Source: an uncultured Prevotella sp.
Lineage (GTDB): Bacteria > Bacteroidota > Bacteroidia > Bacteroidales > Bacteroidaceae
Direction: 5' to 3'
Length of the DNA stretch: 10,130 nt
Assembly: GCA_900546575.1 (NCBI GenBank)
Contig: URDM01000087.1
Location: forward strand, 1 to 10,130
The translations under genes and the position numbers were made by a program. The notes below the pieces were generated by a model. It had not been told where the DNA came from. It searched no databases and was given only the letters and a program-made list of their open reading frames with translations. Shown in pieces: positions 7,196 through 10,130 of the stretch (position 1 is the stretch's first letter; each line of letters begins with the position of its first letter).

Positions 7196-8560
7196 ATGAT
7201 AAATATCAATGAAGTTGTCGAAACCAACAAGATGATAGAGAAGGAGAACTTCGACGTGCGCACCATCACCATGGGCATAAGCCTTATGGACTGCGTGAGC
7301 GACGACCTCTCCACACTCTGCAACAATATCTACAACAAGATAACACGTCTCGCCAAGGACCTCGTCAGTACAGGCGAGCAGATATCAAAGGAATTGGGTG
7401 TGCCCATTGTAAACAAGCGTATTGCCATCACACCTATTGCTCTTGTGGGCGGTAATGCCTGCAAGACATCCGACGACTATGTAGAGCTTGCCCGTACTCT
7501 CGACCGTGCAGCCAAGGCTGTAGGTGTAAATTTCCTTGGTGGCTATTCGGCTATCGTTTCTAAGGGAATGACCCATAGCGACGAGCTTATGATACGCTCT
7601 ATTCCTAAGGCTCTTGCCGAGACCGACCTTATTTGTAGCTCGGTTAATATCGGTTCTACAAAGACTGGTATCAATATGGATGCCGTGCGCCTTATGGGCG
7701 ACATCGTGCGCCAGACTGCTGAGGAGACTAAGGAACGCATGTCGATAGGTTGCGCCAAGCTTGTTGTTCTGTGTAATGCTCCCGACGACAATCCCTTTAT
7801 GGCTGGTGCTTTCCTCGGAGTGAGCGAGCCTGATGCTGTGGTAAGCGTTGGCGTGAGCGGTCCGGGCGTAGTAAAGTATGCTTTGGAACAGGTACGTGGC
7901 GAGAACTTTGAGGTGCTTTGTGAGACCATCAAGCGTACAGCCTTCAAGATTACACGTGTAGGCCAGCTTGTAGCCAAAGAGGCTTCACGCCGACTTGGCA
8001 TTCCTTTCGGCATTATCGACCTCTCGCTTGCTCCAACTCCAGCAATTGGCGATTCTGTTGCAGATATTCTTCGCGAGATAGGTCTTGAGCATCCGGGAGC
8101 ACCTGGCACAACAGCTGCCCTTGCTTTGCTTAACGACCAGGTCAAGAAGGGAGGCATTATGGCTTCCTCATACGTAGGTGGTCTTAGTGGTGCCTTCATA
8201 CCGGTAAGTGAGGACCAGGGCATGATTGATGCCGTAGAGGCAGGAGCCCTTACTATCGAGAAACTTGAGGCTATGACGTGCGTTTGCTCCGTAGGTCTCG
8301 ATATGATAGCCATCCCTGGCGACACTCCTTCTACAACAATTGCCGGTATTATAGCCGACGAGGCAGCCATCGGTATGATTAATCAGAAGACTACAGCCGT
8401 GCGCATTATTCCTGCCATCGGCAAGAAGGTTGGCGATCAGGTAGACTTTGGCGGACTCTTGGGTTATGCTCCCATTATGCCGGTCAACACCTTCTCGTGC
8501 CAGCCGTTTGTAGACCGTGGTGGACGCATTCCTGCTCCAATTCACAGTTTCAAGAACTAA
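7196..8560 (+). CDS. UPF0210 (DUF711, 'PFL family') protein
   Basis: This is a 454-residue conserved protein of unknown function, close to the usual UPF0210 length of about 445-455. NCBI-style naming calls it 'PFL family' because the fold is related to pyruvate formate-lyase, but no glycyl-radical motif (RVxGY-like) is visible near the C-terminus, so formate-lyase activity should not be assumed. Conserved stretches include DVRTITMGISLMDC, RIAITPIALVGG, LGGYSAIVSKGMT, SSVNIGSTKTGINMDAV, and LSLAPTPAIGDSVADIL. Toward the end come CVCSVGLDMIAIPGDTPS (C362 and C364) and the family-typical ending GGRIPAPIHSFKN. It has no signal peptide or membrane helix and is probably cytosolic. It follows the UPF0237 ACT gene by 25 nt and precedes mnmE by 22 nt, so all three may share a transcript. 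The ATG is well placed. The family call is firm; the function is open. Confidence 0.93.
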   Translation: MININEVVETNKMIEKENFDVRTITMGISLMDCVSDDLSTLCNNIYNKITRLAKDLVSTGEQISKELGVPIVNKRIAITPIALVGGNACKTSDDYVELARTLDRAAKAVGVNFLGGYSAIVSKGMTHSDELMIRSIPKALAETDLICSSVNIGSTKTGINMDAVRLMGDIVRQTAEETKERMSIGCAKLVVLCNAPDDNPFMAGAFLGVSEPDAVVSVGVSGPGVVKYALEQVRGENFEVLCETIKRTAFKITRVGQLVAKEASRRLGIPFGIIDLSLAPTPAIGDSVADILREIGLEHPGAPGTTAALALLNDQVKKGGIMASSYVGGLSGAFIPVSEDQGMIDAVEAGALTIEKLEAMTCVCSVGLDMIAIPGDTPSTTIAGIIADEAAIGMINQKTTAVRIIPAIGKKVGDQVDFGGLLGYAPIMPVNTFSCQPFVDRGGRIPAPIHSFKN

Positions 8561-8582
8561 CGTAATAAAGATAAATATCCAA

Positions 8583-10025
8583 ATGCTCAACAACAATACC
8601 ATTTGCGCCATCGCTACCGCCCCTGGTGGTGCTATTGGCATTATTCGTATCTCAGGCCCAAAAGCCATTAATATAGCCGACAGGATTTTCCGTCCTGTCG
8701 GCTCAACTCTTTCTTTGTCCGAGCGCAAGGCTTACACTCTTGCTTTCGGCAATATTGTCAACACTAATAACGACGTCGTCGACGAGGTGCTTGTATCCAT
8801 ATTCCGCGCGCCTCATTCGTATACAGGAGAGGATTCTGTAGAGATTTCATGCCATGGTTCTGCTTATGTGCTTCAGCAGGTTATGCTTCTGCTTACCGAG
8901 AATGGCTGCGTGCCAGCCGGACCGGGCGAGTTCACGCAACGTGCTTTCCTTAATGGCAAGATGGACCTCTCGCAGGCAGAAGCCGTTGCCGACCTTATCA
9001 GCTCTACCAATAAGGCTACGCACGATATGGCTATGAGCCAGCTCAAGGGCCACTTCAGCAACGAATTGGCCGACCTCCGTGCCCATCTGCTTAAGCTGAC
9101 ATCATTATTGGAATTGGAACTCGACTTCTCCGACCATGAGGAACTGGAGTTTGCCGACCGTTCCGAACTCTACACACTTGCCAACGATATCCATAAGCGT
9201 CTTCTCTCGCTTGCCCGTTCCTTTGAGGTAGGCAACGCCTTGAAGAATGGCATCCCCGTAGCCATAGTTGGCAACACCAACGTAGGAAAGAGCACTCTTC
9301 TCAATCACCTGCTACATGAGGATAAGGCTATTGTGAGCGATGTACACGGAACAACAAGAGATTTTATCGAGGACACCACCGTTATTAACGGCATACAGTT
9401 CCGCTTTGTCGATACTGCTGGAATCCGCGATACTGACGATGTTGTTGAAAATATAGGTATAGAGCGTACTTATCAGAAGATACAGGAGGCCAAGATTGTG
9501 CTTTGGCTTATCGACAAGCAACCCACCGAAGCTGAGATAGAAGACATAAAGGAGCGCGTGGAAGGCAAGAAACTTATCGTTGTAAGAAACAAGATCGACC
9601 TCACCAACTCATCATTGGATAATTCCTCATCAGCGAAGCCAACAATTCCACAATTCCTCATTGGCGAAGCCGACAATTCAACATTCAACACTCAACATTC
9701 AACACTCCCCATAGTGGACATCAGCGCCAAGTACGGCACCAATATCCCCATGCTTGAACAGCTTATAGTAGAAGCTGCCGACATCCCACAAATCTCCGAA
9801 AGCGACATAGTCATTACATCCGTACGTCACTATTCTGCGTTGCTGCGTGCCGACGAAAGCCTGCAACGTGTTATCGACTCCATGAACCTCGGACTAAGCG
9901 GCGACCTCCTGGCCGAAGACCTCCGTATGGTGATAGATTACCTTGCTGAAATCACAGGCGAAGAGCGAATCACTCCGCAAGAAACGCTCAATGCAATATT
10001 TAGCACGTACTGCATCGGAAAGTAA
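8583..10025 (+). CDS. mnmE: tRNA modification GTPase MnmE (TrmE)
   Basis: With MnmG, this GTPase installs carboxymethylaminomethyl (or related) groups at C5 of wobble U34 in certain tRNAs. I chose the ATG at 8583 because MLNNNTICAIATAPGGAIGIIRISG matches the family start; an in-frame GTG at 8517 lies inside the previous gene. The protein has 480 residues against about 454 in E. coli. The N-terminal formyl-THF-binding domain is followed by a helical domain and an inserted G domain: P-loop GNTNVGKS (230-237, N233 being the likely potassium ligand), GTTRDF switch, DTAG (277-280), NKID (336-339) and SAK (381-383). The C-terminal C477-I-G-K is the conserved functional cysteine motif. NKID and SAK are separated by 41 residues, about twice the roughly 20 of E. 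coli, and the extra part is encoded by short DNA repeats. The gene ends before a strong terminator. Confidence 0.97.
   Translation: MLNNNTICAIATAPGGAIGIIRISGPKAINIADRIFRPVGSTLSLSERKAYTLAFGNIVNTNNDVVDEVLVSIFRAPHSYTGEDSVEISCHGSAYVLQQVMLLLTENGCVPAGPGEFTQRAFLNGKMDLSQAEAVADLISSTNKATHDMAMSQLKGHFSNELADLRAHLLKLTSLLELELDFSDHEELEFADRSELYTLANDIHKRLLSLARSFEVGNALKNGIPVAIVGNTNVGKSTLLNHLLHEDKAIVSDVHGTTRDFIEDTTVINGIQFRFVDTAGIRDTDDVVENIGIERTYQKIQEAKIVLWLIDKQPTEAEIEDIKERVEGKKLIVVRNKIDLTNSSLDNSSSAKPTIPQFLIGEADNSTFNTQHSTLPIVDISAKYGTNIPMLEQLIVEAADIPQISESDIVITSVRHYSALLRADESLQRVIDSMNLGLSGDLLAEDLRMVIDYLAEITGEERITPQETLNAIFSTYCIGK
8675..8703 (+). other. Perfect 11-bp stem-loop early in mnmE
   Basis: AGCCGACAGGA (8675-8685) and TCCTGTCGGCT (8693-8703) are exact reverse complements, separated by the 7-nt loop TTTTCCG. 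The hairpin starts about 93 nt into mnmE, in codons for ADRIFRPVGS. A pyrimidine-rich but not pure T stretch (CAACTCTTTCTTT) follows. The family's usual residues are kept here, so the symmetry lies in codon choice as well as protein sequence. Function, if any, is unknown. Confidence 0.7.
9612..9679 (+). repeat. Degenerate 31-nt-period repeat inside mnmE
   Basis: Two 28-nt copies, 9621-9648 and 9652-9679, match at 25 of 28 positions; both contain AATTCCTCAT and GCGAAGCC and end in ACAATTC. A shortened earlier unit (TCATTGG plus AATTCC, 9612-9626) precedes them. The offset is 31 nt, so the two full copies are translated in different frames (SSSAKPTIP versus FLIGEADNS). This means the repeat arose as DNA rather than as a protein motif. 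It lies in the MnmE G domain between NKID and SAK. Confidence 0.85.
9680..9707 (+). repeat. 14-bp perfect tandem repeat (7-bp submotif) inside mnmE
   Basis: AACATTCAACACTC occurs twice in direct succession (9680-9693 and 9694-9707). Each unit is itself two near-identical heptamers, AACATTC and AACACTC, so there are four heptamers in all. It directly adjoins the 31-nt-period repeat and encodes a Thr/Asn/Gln/His-rich stretch just before the VDISAK motif. I recall similar AACATTC/AACACTC strings from non-coding DNA in Bacteroidales, but this is memory and was not checked. Confidence 0.88.
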
Positions 10026-10067
10026 GTCGTGATAAACAACGATTAATATCGACAACAAATGATAGTT

Positions 10068-10097
10068 AAGGTGCTCAAAATGAGCACCTTTCTTTTT
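10068..10097 (+). terminator. Rho-independent terminator after mnmE
   Basis: AAGGTGCTCA (10068-10077) pairs perfectly with TGAGCACCTT (10081-10090) around the loop AAA, followed by TCTTTTT (10091-10097). It lies 42 nt after the mnmE stop on the + strand. The opposite strand has no T tract after the hairpin, so it looks unidirectional. It marks the end of the mnmE transcript. Confidence 0.93.
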
Positions 10098-10098
10098 A

Positions 10099-10130
10099 GC
10101 CTTACTATTGGTTATAATCAATGGTAAGGC
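10099..10130. repeat. 32-bp imperfect dyad at the window edge
   Basis: GCCTTAC (10099-10105) and GTAAGGC (10124-10130) are exact complements. Inside them ATTG/CAAT and a central TTATAA continue the symmetry, with only two G/T mismatches per arm that would be G-U wobbles in RNA on the + strand. Overall 28 of 32 positions are symmetric. It begins one base after the terminator's T tract and ends at the last base of the window, so its full extent is unknown. It could be an operator, a second terminator stem or part of a repeat. Confidence 0.6.

Noticed and set aside
7543..8370. 275-codon open frame on the minus strand opposite the UPF0210 gene
   Set aside because: Its composition (Ser, Pro, Arg, Ile rich, no domain) is what antisense translation of this gene would give; the + strand frame is a firm family match.
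7196..8560. Pyruvate formate-lyase activity for the 'PFL family' protein
   Set aside because: No glycyl-radical motif is visible and there is no activating radical SAM enzyme nearby; the label reflects fold similarity only.
8517..8582. Upstream in-frame GTG start for mnmE
   Set aside because: It would overlap the end of the UPF0210 gene and add 22 residues absent from the MnmE family; the ATG at 8583 gives the normal N-terminus.
9612..9707. CRISPR-like array
   Set aside because: There are only two or three degenerate units with almost no spacer, they lie inside the mnmE coding frame, and there are no cas genes.

Overview
The window reads as ordinary chromosome from a member of the Bacteroidales (Bacteroidetes), possibly a Prevotella-like genome. 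This is inferred from the protein sequences, the A/T-rich gene leaders without clear Shine-Dalgarno sequences, the moderate GC content, a class III fructose-1,6-bisphosphatase, and short interspersed repeats of a style I associate with that order. The exact genus cannot be fixed from sequence alone. All genes are on the + strand. There is no tRNA, rRNA, CRISPR array, transposase, integrase or phage gene.

Region 1 (1-4127) is a tight gene string. It holds the 3' part of an aspartate kinase gene (lysC, cut by the left edge), diaminopimelate decarboxylase (lysA), a membrane-anchored family 2 glycosyltransferase, and an unrecognised protein that looks like the N-terminal half of a GT4 glycosyltransferase. 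Gaps are 21 nt and 3 nt, and the last two genes overlap by 1 nt, so one transcript is likely. lysC and lysA supply the first and last steps from aspartate to lysine; the intermediate meso-diaminopimelate also feeds peptidoglycan. The two glycosyltransferase-type proteins probably act on an envelope glycan whose identity is unknown.

Region 2 (4149-6146) is fbp, a class III fructose-1,6-bisphosphatase for gluconeogenesis. It is followed by a 211-nt non-coding gap that is mostly filled by a structured repeat: inverted 21-bp arms that each contain a hairpin, an 18-bp tandem duplication, and a central 14-bp palindrome.

Region 3 (6358-10025) carries a phosphinothricin/methionine-sulfoximine-type GNAT acetyltransferase, the widely paired genes for a UPF0237 ACT-domain protein and a UPF0210 (DUF711, 'PFL family') protein, and mnmE, the tRNA wobble-uridine modification GTPase. 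A strong intrinsic terminator (10068-10097) closes the run, followed by a 32-bp imperfect dyad at the right edge.

I see no complete new defence or mobile system. The best leads are at the DNA level. (i) A mosaic of two short repeat families sits in frame inside the MnmE G domain, between the NKID and SAK motifs; its two 28-nt copies are read in different frames. (ii) The composite inverted repeat follows fbp. (iii) Two strong stem-loops lie early in coding sequences, at 3419 and 8675. (iv) The GT4-like protein appears to lack a sugar-nucleotide-binding half and sits next to a GT2 protein with an altered DxD motif.
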